Assembly: GCA_963971305.1 (NCBI GenBank)
Contig: OZ020306.1
Location: 4,890,842 to 4,954,841, forward strand
Direction: 5' to 3'
Length of the DNA: 64,000 nucleotides
From: Arcuatula senhousia
Lineage: Eukaryota; Mollusca; Bivalvia; Mytilida; Mytilidae
Position numbers and translations under genes: made by a program. The notes under the pieces were generated by a model. It saw only the letters and a program-made list of their open reading frames with translations, was not told where the DNA came from and made no database searches. Below are positions 34,901 to 46,083 of the stretch, in pieces (position 1 is the stretch's first letter; each line of letters starts with the position of its first letter).

Positions 34901-37147
34901 ATCAAAACATAAGTTTGGTGCAGGACACCCTAAGGATCATTCATACCAAGTTTCATTAAATTCTGTTTGGTAGTTTCAGAGGAGAAGATTTTTGAAAAAT
35001 TGTTAACAGACGACGACGACGACGACAGACGACGACAGACGACGACGACGACGACGACGACGGACGCCAAGTGATGGTAATAGCTAACATGGACCTTCGG
35101 TCCAGGTGAGCTAACTAGGAAGTTTAAGACATAATCCAGGAAGCTCAATCTCATTCAAGTAAAAATTGTAATTATACATAATAAGCAAAAATTAATTTCA
35201 ACAGATAAAAGACAAAATCAAACCCGTATAAAAATGAATGTGTGTCAAAAATAAGTATTTAAAATACTATTTCTGAAGCTTAGTAGTGGTTTTAAAAACG
35301 ATAAAGACTCAATTTGAGATAAATCTAAAAAGGCCAACGATACAAGAATTTCTTTCTTCACCGTTCAGGAAAACTCATTAAATCAGACGCCTTCTTTGGC
35401 GCTAAATCAACTTCTTTTGACCTGCACTTAATTGCATTTTTAAATAGAATAATCAATTTTAGGCATAACCGATCCCAATCCCCACTTGAACTATCGCTGG
35501 CCTACTAAAGTCTCTATAAGGACTAGGCGGCCTGTACTAACAATTTCAATTAAAATTTAGTTTTTCACAGCAAATGTAACTTGGGTAAGTATTAAGACGA
35601 TTTAAATAATTAGACGTGAAATGACAGACCATTATGTATTACATTAGAGGGATTAGGAGCATTTTAATATGCAACACATGATTTATTTCTGATATGGAAA
35701 TAAGGAACCGGTGTAACATTAAGAACACCGAAAAGATTAGTTTATAAATACCATCATCTTCAGATAGTGTAGGGGGTGACTAAATGAGACGTGGATCAAG
35801 TGACTATAACACAAAATCGATTAAAAAAAAGCAAACAGCAAAAAAAACACAATCAGCAGCCGTTGACGTCGTCTATAGTGCCGCTGTCCACCACAGTCTT
35901 ACAATTGACAATAGAAATAGAAGGCAAATGACTATAAAATCAGCAATCAAGTTCTCTTAGACACAAGAGACATATAGGACAAAAACACTCAAAGCTTTGA
36001 CAATAGTTCCTAGGTTGGAATAGGTACACACATAACGTTATGGTAGGGGTATCTTAATATTTTCGAAAATAACAATTTTTGTGTAATAATTCTTTTGGCT
36101 GTAAAGAAATCATTCGTTCACTTGATCTCTTTGGTATGATAATTCCCATGATTCCACAGACACTCTTTGACGACAGAACAGTGCCGTTGATTATTCAAAT
36201 CAACCATAAATTCAAAATTTCTACTCTTTTTAAAACAAAATCAGATAAATACACTGTATTACCAGTATGACTATAAGACAGGATATTTTAGTAAATATAT
36301 TCCAAGTATATAGCTCAAAAGACGTGCATACTCCTTCAACCCGTCATTTGAATAAGCGATTATTTTCTTGTTTTATCTTATGTTCTACTAACAGCAAAAC
36401 ATGTCTTAAGATGAAAAATTAAAGCATGTTGGGTTTTTTAAAAGGCCTGACACTTTTGTTAACAGATGGGGGCTGATAGTCTCTCTCTTGAAATCACAAC
36501 CACATCTTGTGCATATTTACATTTTCTTTTATACACGATCTTTGAATGACTATAAATTTATGCTAAGCATGTATAAAACATATCCCTGTTAGTAATATAA
36601 AATTAACAATTTAAATGAGATCATATGTGTTGTAAAAATTTATAATCGAATAAAATATAAGTCCACGTTTATAGAAATATGTATTTTTTTTCGTGTTGAA
36701 AAGAAAAGATGCATTATATTCACAAGCAGCACCAACTCGGCTATAGCAAAGAGAGAACGTGAAATAACGATGAAATAGTATACATGATAAAGTTTTCACT
36801 TTGTTGGTGATTGAATTTAAAAAAATAATAATAAGAGAGTGAAAACAAATGAAAAAGTTTGCAACCCCCCTCCCTTTTTGGCATGTCAATGAAGTTGTTC
36901 TGTGGACGTTTATGTCAAATTAAAAGTTCTTTCAGTATATAAGTCCATATTTTCTAAATATGTGTGTTTTTACCCTTTTTGGGAAAAAATCAAATTAGAA
37001 AAAGGAAGGAAAGCAGAGGGAAAATGTAGCACATAAATATTAAAAATTAGAATTTTATAAATAGATTTTAAAAAATATATTATTTTACAAAAGAACAAAA
37101 ATCAAAAGGACTTACTTTTTCGTTTGTTTCTTTGGTACAGATGTCAT
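25565..37147 (-). CDS. DTHD1: ZU5/death-domain protein, DTHD1-like, seven-exon model
   Basis: Coding exons on the minus strand: 37147-37116, 31623-31525, 31092-30756, 29930-29739, 28950-28658, 27615-26849 and 25920-25565. All junctions are GT-AG, phases match at every join, and the lengths sum to 2076 nt (691 codons plus TAG). Approximate domains: disordered N-terminus 1-44; first ZU5 44-156 (LPLGAKLTVPEGLF); second ZU5 185-320 (KYISIRVPKK ... TVTCDVKFLN); UPA-like region 320-500; Lys/Glu/Pro-rich linker; death domain about 585-670 (YWKRTRKDKKDLAVEALVCA). ZU5-ZU5-UPA-death without ankyrin, LRR or transmembrane parts fits the DTHD1 family rather than ankyrin, PIDD1 or UNC5. The role is inferred as a cytoplasmic signalling scaffold. 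A second possible first exon is at 50802-50516. The symbol is a family assignment from architecture, not from alignment. Confidence 0.8.
25930..26840 (-). other. DTHD1-like intron 6
   Basis: Intron between the UPA-like and death-domain exons. AT-rich with no repeat or frame of note. Confidence 0.6.
26849..27615 (-). CDS. DTHD1: DTHD1-like exon 6: UPA-like region and linker
   Basis: Acceptor TGTTTATTTCAG at 27627-27616, donor ATCATAA|GTAAGA at 26848. It encodes 256 residues from FCVVKSKPDRKK to SRPQII. The first strand (FCVVK) completes the fold begun in exon 5; WTFNISDDLKASL and the following helices fit a UPA-like domain; a charged linker rich in Glu, Pro and Lys follows. The open frame runs 38 codons past the donor into intron 6. 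Confidence 0.85.
27725..28030 (-). repeat. Dispersed repeat family C, copy 3 (intronic)
   Basis: Starts TGTGGAATAAGTGTACGCGA (inverse of the family C end) and continues through CAGTCTTCAACATGAC to TTGACAAGGATTCCTGG. It is the most complete family C copy together with 57945-58240, and lies in intron 5. Confidence 0.7.
28218..28720 (-). repeat. Tandem array of exon-5 end plus splice donor
   Basis: Eight units of 48-77 bp. The unit nearest the exon is the real end of exon 5; seven more follow in the intron. Donor GT positions (minus strand) are 28657, 28600, 28527, 28462, 28393, 28344, 28296 and 28219, with flanks such as AACAG|GTGGGT and ATCAG|GTAGGT. Several intronic units still read RTTVTCDV-type peptide in the exon frame (units at donors 28462, 28393, 28344, 28296), one has a TAA (28600), one is diverged (28527) and one has an insertion (28219). 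Six units contain a perfect TGACGTCA and three also contain CACGTG. Confidence 0.9.
28658..28950 (-). CDS. DTHD1: DTHD1-like exon 5: second half of ZU5-2
   Basis: Acceptor ATTGAATCAG (28960-28951) is weak in pyrimidines; donor AACAG|GTGGGT is at 28657. It encodes about 98 residues from ITPITEEKV to the strand TTVTCDVKFLNR, whose Arg codon is completed by exon 6. If the donor is skipped, the frame meets TAA in the first intronic repeat unit, 16 codons later. Confidence 0.8.
28960..29735 (-). other. DTHD1-like intron 4
   Basis: Intron without recognised repeats. A plus-strand 94-codon frame at 29529-29813 overlaps exon 4 and is a shadow. Confidence 0.6.
29739..29930 (-). CDS. DTHD1: DTHD1-like exon 4: end of ZU5-1 and start of ZU5-2
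   Basis: Acceptor TTTTATATTACAG at 29943-29931, donor ATACAG|GTGAGG at 29738, exactly 64 codons in phase 0. It encodes PDTSSPCIELEIDRLGVF through SKYISIRVPKK to QCAIQ; the last part is the typical first strand of a ZU5 domain. Confidence 0.85.
29945..30750 (-). other. DTHD1-like intron 3
   Basis: AT-rich intron, nothing recognised. Confidence 0.6.
30756..31092 (-). CDS. DTHD1: DTHD1-like exon 3: ZU5 domain 1
   Basis: Acceptor TTTATCTTCCAG at 31104-31093, donor CAGAAG|GTAGGT at 30755. It encodes about 112 residues with the ZU5 core GGNFGLPLGAKLTVPEGLF, then Cys, YSPVLPF and the strand KKSVIVRLPYY. Confidence 0.88.
31100..31520 (-). other. DTHD1-like intron 2
   Basis: Short intron with a GATT microsatellite-like run near 31170. 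Confidence 0.6.
31525..31623 (-). CDS. DTHD1: DTHD1-like exon 2
   Basis: Acceptor CTTTTTTAG at 31632-31624, donor GCACA|GTAAGT at 31524; 99 nt. With the two bases carried over from either first exon it reads (K/I)PEIEGNMKNKQISN and ends KDLLDDDAQ. It is polar and probably disordered. Confidence 0.75.
31630..33110 (-). other. DTHD1-like intron 1, right part
   Basis: Non-coding. At 32550-32700 three diverged ~60-70 bp units share TGTTTTCCCAGCACC and CATGCTTAATTGTAGG-like motifs. Confidence 0.45.
33171..34770 (+). repeat. 158-bp tandem array, about ten units, with dimer duplication
   Basis: GAGCTGAACATTTAAGCAAG recurs at about 33186, 33344, 33502, 33660, 33816, 33974, 34133, 34291, 34449 and 34607, a steady 156-159 bp step. 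Units at 33660 and 33974 share TGTATGTGCAACAG, and units at 33816 and 34133 share CATTTTGTAGGATAAAAAC, so a two-unit block was duplicated as a whole. Each unit includes the small palindrome ACCCCTATAAGGGGT. Confidence 0.92.
35008..35064 (+). repeat. (GAC)n microsatellite
   Basis: GAC units with two AGAC interruptions, at the right end of the mosaic element. A shorter tract occupies the same place in the copy at 5940-5968. Confidence 0.9.
35120..37110 (-). other. DTHD1-like intron 1, left part
   Basis: Includes an eroded family C copy at about 35850-36055 (minus strand; CAGCAGCCGTTGACGTC ... GCTTTGACAATAGTTCC) and an eroded GCTATA...GAACGTGAAAT repeat at 36730-36785. Otherwise non-coding. Confidence 0.45.
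37116..37147 (-). CDS. DTHD1: DTHD1-like exon 1 (short form)
   Basis: ATG at 37147-37145 opens MTSVPKKQTKK and the donor AAAAA|GTAAGT follows at 37115, leaving two bases for exon 2. No good acceptor precedes the ATG, so this looks like a true first coding exon with its own start. The exon is short, and the assignment rests on phase, donor and position. Confidence 0.55.
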
Positions 37148-37154
37148 AATACCT

Positions 37155-40100
37155 CCACAAGAGCATGTGTTAAATTAGATATTAATTCTGACGCACAATT
37201 TGGTTTTCACACAGAAAATGTTTAAATACCAATCTACATACAAATAGATCTATATGTATTAAATGGAGGAGCTTTATTATACGTAAATGGTATACATATC
37301 TACGGAGACGTCTTTAGAAAACGAACAGAAAAAGTTCTCTCCATGGAGCAAATTATTTCTAAAGTTCAAACGTGTTTTATTGTACGGTTGAAAAGCATCC
37401 GTTATATTTCTTTAATGATTTTTAGTTTATATTTGTACATGTTGAAACATTTATCTAAAATATAATGACAAAACATTCAAATAAATTGTTTGGCCATGAA
37501 CTAACGACTAAGGGTAAAAACGAGACCCAAAGTGATGGAGAAGATTTAAAGTTAGATAAGTATATAAGTCTGATATTTAATATAAGTTTTTATATAATAG
37601 ATAATAAAATAATTCAATACACGCGAACTTTATAGATCAAGATGACAGATTGAATGCCTATGTAACAAACAAGTGCTGTCATGTTAGTAATAATGTAAAC
37701 ATTTAAATTCAATTAAATAAGGTGTTTTTGAATGATTTATGTTAAATTTGAATAATGAAAATTAGATGGCAATTAATTTAAAGTCTGCCTGAATGCTAGA
37801 AGTTTATGCTCTAAGTCACAAAACAATTACAGAGCGATATGAATTCCATACTTTACAAACATTGATAACAAGTTGACTTGATATGATGGTTAACCTACTA
37901 AAGTCAGGACAATTGTAATTGTTACTTGTGAGGATTTGTCCAGTATTTTAACATTTGTCGCCGATTTCCTAGAAGTCTGGTGATCGTTCGTTCGTTGGTC
38001 TGGCCAGGGCGACCACTCTGAACCAACCCAACAAAATTCCCTGAAACTTAGTGCGAAGTAAGAATTTACAAAAATTTAGCTGTACATGTTATCGAGAAAT
38101 TCGCATTTTTTATGGAAGTTTTATTTCTTTGAGTATAATTATATAGCGCCAACATCATTTATGAGTTGCGCTTATTATCTGGGTTTTTTTTATTCTCAGT
38201 TTTAATAAGAGCTATATATGTTTTAGTTCTTTGTGTTTGTCACATTTCTCTCAGTATATTATATATCAATGCTGCAGTGTGGACACAGGCTTGTTTTTAC
38301 AAAACACGTACATGTACAAGGACTACATATCTTAAATGAAGCTTAAAAGCATATGGGTTTCTTTTATATTGAAGCACGAAAATCAACATTACAATGTTTA
38401 TTTTTCCTCTTTTTTGCTTTGCATTCTATTTTTCCCCTTCTCCCTTCCGTTTGCAGTTGCTTGTTTACTTTTCTTTGATGTTGTATAAGGACTATGACAA
38501 CGCCTTCTTGGATTCAATAAATTCCAATTGTCTGGTACAGCAATACATCATAATTATTAACCAATGCTGCAAGTATTATTCAGCCACGTCAAGTTCTGAG
38601 CAAATTTACATATGCGGTTTTAGCTCCTGTACTTTGTTGTAAAACAACCAAGTCAACAATAGACCGCCGCTAAGCTATCGATTACTGCCTAGTAAGTATA
38701 GTCTTAGTCAGGTATGAGAAATCAGCTTTGGTTTCAGTATTTAGAAATATGAGAAATTTAGTCCAATTGTTTTTGATCCAAATAATTGAATTTTCTTAAT
38801 ACAATTAAAACCCACTTAGCGTAATGACATAGTAAGTAAGCAGATTTTATGTATAAGTTCTTAAGCCTAACTCAAGCCGGTGACATTGCAGTGCTATCAA
38901 ACTTATCTATTTTTGCGTTCTGATTTAGATTGCTCCGATAGTCAACCACCTAGATGATCGAATATCCCTTATTGTCTATCTATTGAGAGTTGCTTGAATT
39001 TTAATGTTTTGGGGTTTTCAATAGGTTTTTAAATCGAATGTGCAATGTATAGATGAACAATTAATTTTAATAGTTATTGAAATTGTCGAGTTCATTTGTA
39101 ACTTTATAATAGATTATCATTAAAGTTATTACTTTAACGTGTGCAAATTATACGGTCACTTTGATGTGATTGTATTCTAATAATCATTTCTGTTTAAACA
39201 ACAATAAATTTTAATCAAATTAAAAGCTTGGTTTAAAATATCAATTTTCATAATGATTATATACTGCCATTTATTTTTGTGGCTTTTATTCTCTACATAA
39301 GCTCAGATCAATCGTTTGAAATAGTCAATACCTTTACTGAGTTTGTAAATTTAATTATACAATTGAAAACTTTTTTTTGCATGAAAACTAAATATTATGA
39401 AATTAGTTTTATTCATTTTTTCCTGGTAATTTTGAATTTTTATGTCAAATTTATTGACATATTTTTAATGAAAAATCTGGAAAATGCGTTTTATTTTTCA
39501 CTTATAAATGTAAATAGGATAATAAATTAAAGTTACAACAAAGTTCCATACAATAAATGAAATCTATTATAAACTTCAAGTTATTTTTGAAACTACAGTT
39601 TACAGAAAATCCATTTCTTTACTCTAACTCCTGGAACTCCTCTTTTTAACATTTAAGGGGAATCCCCCAAAATTCCAAGCATCGGAGATCTTACGTCAGT
39701 ATTCAAAGAAAACATAAACGACAGTGACAATTGTTTGTCGACTATTTTGGGTTGTTCTTTTTATATCAAAATATCAAATCGTGGCTTTACCAAGGGCGGT
39801 ATAGAAACAATATATGACAAATAAAGTTTGAATGTTTGTTTTTCAAATAAAATTTCACTAAATTAAATCAAAGACAAACATTCAGAGACCTACCTTGTAT
39901 AAATTATACGTCCTTTCAATTAATAATTAGCAGAATGAATAACATTCCCATTTCTGAATTCTAGAGAACAAACAAATGATACACCCCTGTCCTAAACATG
40001 AACTTAGAATCAATAAACATATTTACACGACGTTTTGAACCTGTATCTATTTATAAATCGTTATTATTTAATATTTACTCCTTAGGAAAACAGAATTAAA

Positions 40101-41580
40101 GGGTCGCCATGGACTTAGTGCTTAAATGGTCATAAAGTGAACAATTAAAATGTGTAGGTGCCCTCATTTAATCCTGGAGAGTTTAACAATAAAGTACCTA
40201 AATTGACCGTTAGATGAACATGACTTATTACATACTTTCTGTACCAAAATTAGATGAAAAGTAACTTATACTTCTAAAAAGAACTTCTTAACAGTGCTCC
40301 TTGTACTTCTAAAAGTACTTTAGTTCTAAAATAATTTTACAATTTTGACATAATTAAAAGTGCGAGACCATTAACAAAGGGTATTTGACGTTCTCTTTAA
40401 CGGGTATATGATCAATCTCAAGTGGAACACAAACAACTCAACTTCATATAGAAAGTAAATTGTACTTATAAACAAACTAAAATGATTTGCAATATATAAT
40501 GCTTGTCAACAAGATGGTTTGCTCAGAAGTAATATAATAAATACGCATGTTATTTAAAAACTAAGGATTTCTATAAGATCTGTACAGAAAAGAAAATGCA
40601 GAATCACCAATGGTAGAAAATAAACTTATTTAGCGAATGAAAAACTATTAAGTTGGCAGCTGAAATCTTCTATTTTTAGTTGTTTGGGCCAAAGAAGTGG
40701 AAAAACAATAGTAGTCCTGTTTCCCGAGACAGAAAGTCATTACGATGGTTTGATATCTATCCCTGTTTACCAAGACATGTGTATAACATTCCTGACAGAG
40801 TGTCTTTACAAAAACCATTTAACATTAAGCTTTAAATGACATGTTCATAAATCTCTGATCTACATACCAATCTGTAGTGGTGTCACCTCAATGAAAGGTA
40901 ACTAACTAGTTATCTACAGTACATAGAGTTTGTCATAAATAAATACTACCGAACAGTTCTGTTATATCAAGTTTATAACATTAATACATGGAGATAGCGA
41001 GCACCGTGGATCATAACATCGGTATGGATTAAACCAGTAGAAAATGGCAAAGAAATTACATTGGAAATCAATTAAAGATAATAAACTTGTTTTATGTTTG
41101 TTTAATTCAGAAGAGGCCCAAGCCATATAAGCTTGTAAATATCAATTTTATATATAAAGTCAATATGTCGAGTCATTTCAGTATAACTCTTGAAGATTTT
41201 TGTGGCTTCTATACCACAAAATTAGGGCCCCGACACACCTTAACTTTGACTAGAGGATTATGTACATTTAGCTTTGTAAAGACTCTCATGAAGCTAAAAC
41301 AACATGGATAACCATATTGGGCCTTCATAACAAAACCCTATCTTTTTTTTCGGCTTTTGAAAAGGGAGCCCCGACCCTTTGTACCAGTAAGTACTAATAC
41401 ATATATCCCTTCCTACGACCCATTCTGAGTTGGTGTTTTGTACTTTTATTTTTAGTTTTAACACAGTGGAGAGTCGTTACGGACACTTTCGTGTTTAACG
41501 TCTGGACTATCAATCAACTGATCTGTCGACCTCAATAATTATAAAGTAAGAACATGCAGCTTTAAGCCATATTCTGAAGT
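37155..41580. other. Upstream region or long intron, non-coding
   Basis: AT-rich with chance frames only (for example 38394-38642 and 39279-39530 on the plus strand, both Phe/Leu/Tyr/Ile-rich). No repeat family recognised. Confidence 0.4.
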
Positions 41581-41584
41581 CTGA

Positions 41585-41715
41585 CTTTGAGTGTGGTTTT
41601 GAGTTGTCAGTCCACAATGTGGTTTAAAGTATGGATTAAAGTTGTCAGTCCACAGTATGGTTTTAAGTTGTCAGTACAGAAAATGTACAGTGTGGTTTAA
41701 AATGGTCAGCTTACT
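41585..41715 (+). repeat. Degenerate short tandem repeat
   Basis: GTGTGGTTTTGAGTTGTCAG-type units occur four times in about 130 bp (AGTCCACAATGTGGTTTAAA, AGTCCACAGTATGGTTTTAA, ACAGTGTGGTTTAAAATGG). Confidence 0.6.
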
Positions 41716-42219
41716 TGGTTAAACTGATAATCAGACAGGACCGTTGTCTTATTTGTACCAGGGCGGTACTCTATTGTTTTTTAATCTGTAATCATATTTA
41801 CAAGTAAACTTCGTGCATGAGATCTTTTGACAATAATAACATTATTTGATAACGAAGTCATATACGTAATTGCACTGTTTTCTACGTATTAGGTTGTTAT
41901 GTAATAGTTTGAATTAGCCGGTGCATATTTTGACAGTTACTTTGCGGTAACATCAACTTCTTTTACAGTGCCTATATATAGTAAATTGATGGCAATGTTT
42001 CTTGGCATTCAATTTCAATAGTAACCAAGCCTTAGAAAAACAATTATCTATAGTCGGTAGTAAGAAATAAGGTAGTTCGGACTTCAAGGAAAGAGAATGG
42101 GAGTGAAATACTGAGGAAATATGTTAAGTATTCTACACAGCGGTTCATGACAAGTTGTGAATAAAGGCTATTTTATGCGATTTGTTAACATTTTTGAGAA
42201 GACTATAAGGGACCGACCG

Positions 42220-42436
42220 TTTAACTTGAAGGGGGGCTTGGTTTTTTCCTAAAAAAATATTCTGAAAATTATTTTTGATGAAAAAAATATTTTGCTGCAG
42301 AGGGTATGAAAATTGTCTGAAGAAGAATTTCTGCCATATACAATAATGATAATAATGAAAGAAATATTGTGTCGCGACGCCCTCGAAAAAATTTTCTGAC
42401 CAAAACAAAAAACCAAGGCCCCCCCTTCAAATTAAA
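42220..42436. mobile_element. MITE with TTTAACTTGAAGGGGGG ends
   Basis: TTTAACTTGAAGGGGGGCTT at the left is mirrored by GGCCCCCCCTTCAAATTAAA at the right. A second eroded copy lies at 62289-62497 and a left end alone at 53808-53825. The two minus-strand frames crossing it are incidental. Confidence 0.7.
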
Positions 42437-42524
42437 TCCACTGAAGATATCGCACAAAATCTTTACCCCTATCACAGGAAGTGGATTTGTCAGTACGGTT
42501 CCGGCGAATAGGTAAATTTTCAAG

Positions 42525-42639
42525 CACAGGCGTTTGGGTCCAGGATTTTATTTTATGGAATATAGCAATATAACGAGGGTCAGACTTTTTTAATATACAC
42601 ACAATAAATTAGAAAAAAAACCTGGACCAAACGCCTGTG
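42525..42639. mobile_element. hAT-type MITE with 8-bp target duplication
   Basis: Ends CACAGGCGTTTGGGTCCAGG and inverse CCTGGACCAAACGCCTGTG (one-base difference), flanked by the direct repeat TTTTCAAG (42517-42524 and 42640-42647). An 8-bp duplication fits the hAT superfamily. The interior keeps a single GAGGGTCAGAC, comparable with the GAGGGTAAGAAC unit amplified in the related element at 13005-13385. Confidence 0.85.
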
Positions 42640-42649
42640 TTTTCAAGGC

Positions 42650-44035
42650 AAGAAAAAACACAGTATCCCCGATTTCAAACTTTTAATGAGCTTCCAAGGT
42701 ATGATTTTATTATAACTATATTTTTAATATGTTGTTTGTTAATAATAGGCTTTTGATGGCTTAACCTAAAGTAAATAAGAAAAACCAAGAATAGATCAAG
42801 TCTCTTATCAATAATAAACAGAATATTAACGTTTCCTTTTAATAATAGTTTTCTTTAACATTACCAATAATCGTAGGTAGCTAAGTGTAATGATAGGGAA
42901 AACAACTCCTGGCTTTGTTATATGTTCTCAATGCTCTTTGTAATGACATGGGCGATATTTCAATGATATAGCATAGGACATGCAGTTGACTTTTCATTTA
43001 ATAAATAAACTCGATCACCACTTTAAAATGTATATTTAAAAACTGTTGCATTTTGCTTTTAACTTTTTTGGTAAAATAAAAAAAAATACAAAATATGTTA
43101 CCTTTCATCTAGAAATAAACTTGCGATATAGGCAAATTTAGACAAAAAATATCTTTCTTCTATACTGATTTTTTACATAAAACAAAATTTGAAAGTTAAA
43201 AATATATAATAATATACAAATATGACACTCTACCTTGCTTTTGCCATTTGTTAATTAACCGTTTAATTGCTGTCCACTCTCTGATGACGGTCATCAAGTT
43301 AATGGTGATAAGTATTATAGATATCCGTTATTGACAACAGTCAGGTTATATAAAAGGACAATTACAAGAAAATGAAGAGACTTTGAACATTAACCCCATT
43401 GGCAATATATTACTTGAACATTGACACCTAAGTGTCATTTAATATGCAAACTTTCTTTTCAAAGACCAAAACGAGTACTTCATTGATTTATTAAAATGTA
43501 TCATAAATTAGACCTATTGAAAAAACAAATGGTGCCGCGAAACGGAAGAATGATTTCCAATGATCAAATACCTATAGCATGAATGGAGAAAGTGAAGAAT
43601 ATGGTACGTGCTTCGTGGGAAGAAGTTGCCCATATCTTTAATAACTTTAAACAAAAGAGTTCAAAAGCATGGGAGATAAAGAAAGACAACTCGGTCATTT
43701 GAACACCCCCCTACGATGATCTGAAGGACAAGGTGATAATATATCCATTGGACAATAAATCAGTTACAATAAGTTGTACTAAAACATAAAAATGTGTACA
43801 TGTAAACAAAACTTTAGCTAGCTAGGGTTTTGGATCTGATAAAGAGAAAGGAACCAAGCATTTTCTAATTACTACCTGAAAAAATTGATTGCCAATAAGA
43901 ATATACATCTGCAAATATCAAATCTGCAGATGAAGTGTTTGCCTAAGCGTAGGACTTGAAAAGATGAGTGCAGATGTTAGTTTGTCATAGTGTTTGTTTT
44001 TTCTTCCTTTATCGGATTTCGCACACTGAATTACA
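42650..44035. other. Non-coding stretch, nothing recognised
   Basis: AT-rich, no supported frame or repeat. Confidence 0.4.
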
Positions 44036-44039
44036 AATT

Positions 44040-44270
44040 GTCAGCGCGACGGGTAAGCTACATGAATAACAGGCAGGAACCGCTTATTCTATTGGGGCAC
44101 CTGAGTTCACTCTCGTTACGAGATTGCGTTGTTGATTTCATGCTCTGTTGATTTTGTGTTTTTTTTTTTGTGTTTTGCGTTCCTTCCTGCTGTCCGTAAT
44201 CGTGTTTACCGGTTTTGTTGGTGCCTTTTCGGACTTTTGACACTCGAGTGCCCCATTGGTGCCCCTTTTC
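44040..44270 (-). repeat. Dispersed repeat family A copy
   Basis: Minus strand of the family: GGCACCAATGGGGCACTCGA ... GAAAAGGCACCAACAAAACC ... CAACAATGCAATCTCG-like drift ... ending at the AGCGGTTCCTGCCTGTTATT end. Short frames on both strands belong to the repeat. Confidence 0.6.
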
Positions 44271-44274
44271 TACT

Positions 44275-46080
44275 TGTACACACTCTATTTATCAATTCAA
44301 CTTTTAGTCAAATATATTTACTAAGACCTGACAAATCCTGAAGCTGGAGTCTCATAACTTAAAAGAGAAGTATTTCGACAAGCACAAAACCAAACACACA
44401 TGCATCGAAACACCATTGTCAAAACATTTAAATTAACACAAATGGAAGTAACCCTTTAACTGATACAAATCAAGCTCTCTGCGAACAACAAAAAGAGAAA
44501 GGATGCTGCAAGTGGATATAAGCACTTCCTGCTTGTTATAATCACACAGTGACACAATGTGAATAAGTAGACTTAACTCAAATGTTATTAAAGTACCAAA
44601 TACGACTGTAAACAATCAAAAAGATTTATGCTTTGATGTCTTTAAACTGTTAGAACTGGGGAGAGAGGATATTCTATAGATAGTTTACTGTATTTTCTGT
44701 TGTTGTTCATGTTGTACATTGTATGTTTCAATTCTGTATTTATGTCTGAATTGTAAATGTATGCTGTTATCCTTACTACACAGATTTCGCATTTCGATTA
44801 TCTACATATGTCCCAAACAGTACTCGGCATACCTCCAGACTTTGTCTTATCGATGTATAACCTGTTATTGAATATGACAATTAAAATCATAACCAGGAAC
44901 TGATACATCTTAATAAACTGTGAACTTGTACCAGGATCGATCGTGAGAACTCAGATATCAATTCATCTCAAGGTTTGGTCCTATTCACCGCCAGTTAGCA
45001 AACACATGAAACCAATTATTCCTTACTAGTAATATCCGGGAGCCCATGTTTTCAGCTGCAATTATTGGGATTTTTCTTTTAGCTAAATCTATATGTAAAG
45101 ACTTTGACATGCTGCAATTTTTCAATTATACCTAATAATTTTTTTTTTATATATTTTTACACATTTTTTTCAACGTTTGAAAGATACAATGGGATTTTAA
45201 TGGGGGAAAGGTTACTTATGGCTAAAGCGACTGGTTGGTTAAAAGCTACAAATCATCAATATTATAGAGATAAGAAGTCTAAACCCCGAAGACGAGTTAA
45301 AAAATAGCCAGTAGCCAACGACAAAAAATGCAATAAGAGAAAAAATGAAAATTTACCAGAATAATTTCTACCTAGTTTTAGCACTTCTAGAGAGCGCTTT
45401 TTAAACATTAAATTACTTTTAATGATTGATTAATTACTCTGATTTTTTCTTGCAATTTACAGGGTTAAACGGTTGAATCTTTCCATGCACTATAACAAAA
45501 GCAGCAACAAAAAGAAGACATATGTTGAAGACATGCAGTTTTTTACATTCCATGTACACGCGACATGGTCATAAAAAGTAAAATACATTGTATTGATAAC
45601 TAATAGAAACCTGTTATCCGATTATGATTTAATGGATTTTGGATTAGCTTTCCAATCATTTAATCCTTATAGAGAAATAATGAGTGTTAGTGTTCCCCTG
45701 ATGATAACCCATTACACGAGATCACTAGTTGATTCTATGTTTTAGTCCTACCTTATGCAGTATCCTAGCTACCTTTCACTAGTTCACTACAGTTTCAGCA
45801 AACAGACTCCAACATGATTTAAGCGAAAGTTTTCAATACACTAATTGAACGTTAATCGATTTAAATTTTCAATTAAGGTTTCATATATTTTGCATATTTT
45901 AAATTATAGCTCCTCTTATAACTACGGTCAATTTAAATATCAGAACGATGTAACAAGTTTAAACACTAACCGCCCAGTCGAGCGATAACAAAGCACGTCC
46001 ATTCATTCGACGTGATTCGTCAATGAAATTTATTTATTAAATGTTATATAGGGTTTACGGGGGTCTGGAAGGTTTAATCA
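44275..46080. other. Non-coding stretch
   Basis: A plus-strand frame at 45104-45307 ends in the basic KKSKPRRRVKK, but there is no other sign of a gene. Confidence 0.35.
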
Positions 46081-46083
46081 TAT

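Larger units (their letters stand above)
33114..35114 (+). mobile_element. Mosaic repeat element with expanded core (Helitron/'pearl'-like)
   Basis: Starts ACAAGAGGCTCCCAGGAGCC then GCTCACCTGG, and ends with hairpin GGACCTTCGGTCC followed by AGGTGAGCTAA. The terminal CTAA a few bases after a hairpin is Helitron-like, and GCTCACCTGG/CCAGGTGAGC give short inverted ends. It contains the 158-bp core array and a GAC microsatellite just before the right end. It inserted in intron 1 of the ZU5/death gene. The sister copy at 5428-6009 shares both ends. Confidence 0.8.

Noticed and set aside
42145..42523. Two overlapping minus-strand frames of 84-87 codons
   Set aside because: They cross the MITE at 42220-42436 and encode its inverted ends.
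45104..45307. 67-codon frame ending in a basic KKSKPRRRVKK tail
   Set aside because: N-terminal half is T-run phenylalanine and no splice acceptor or homologous domain could be defended; kept only as a note.
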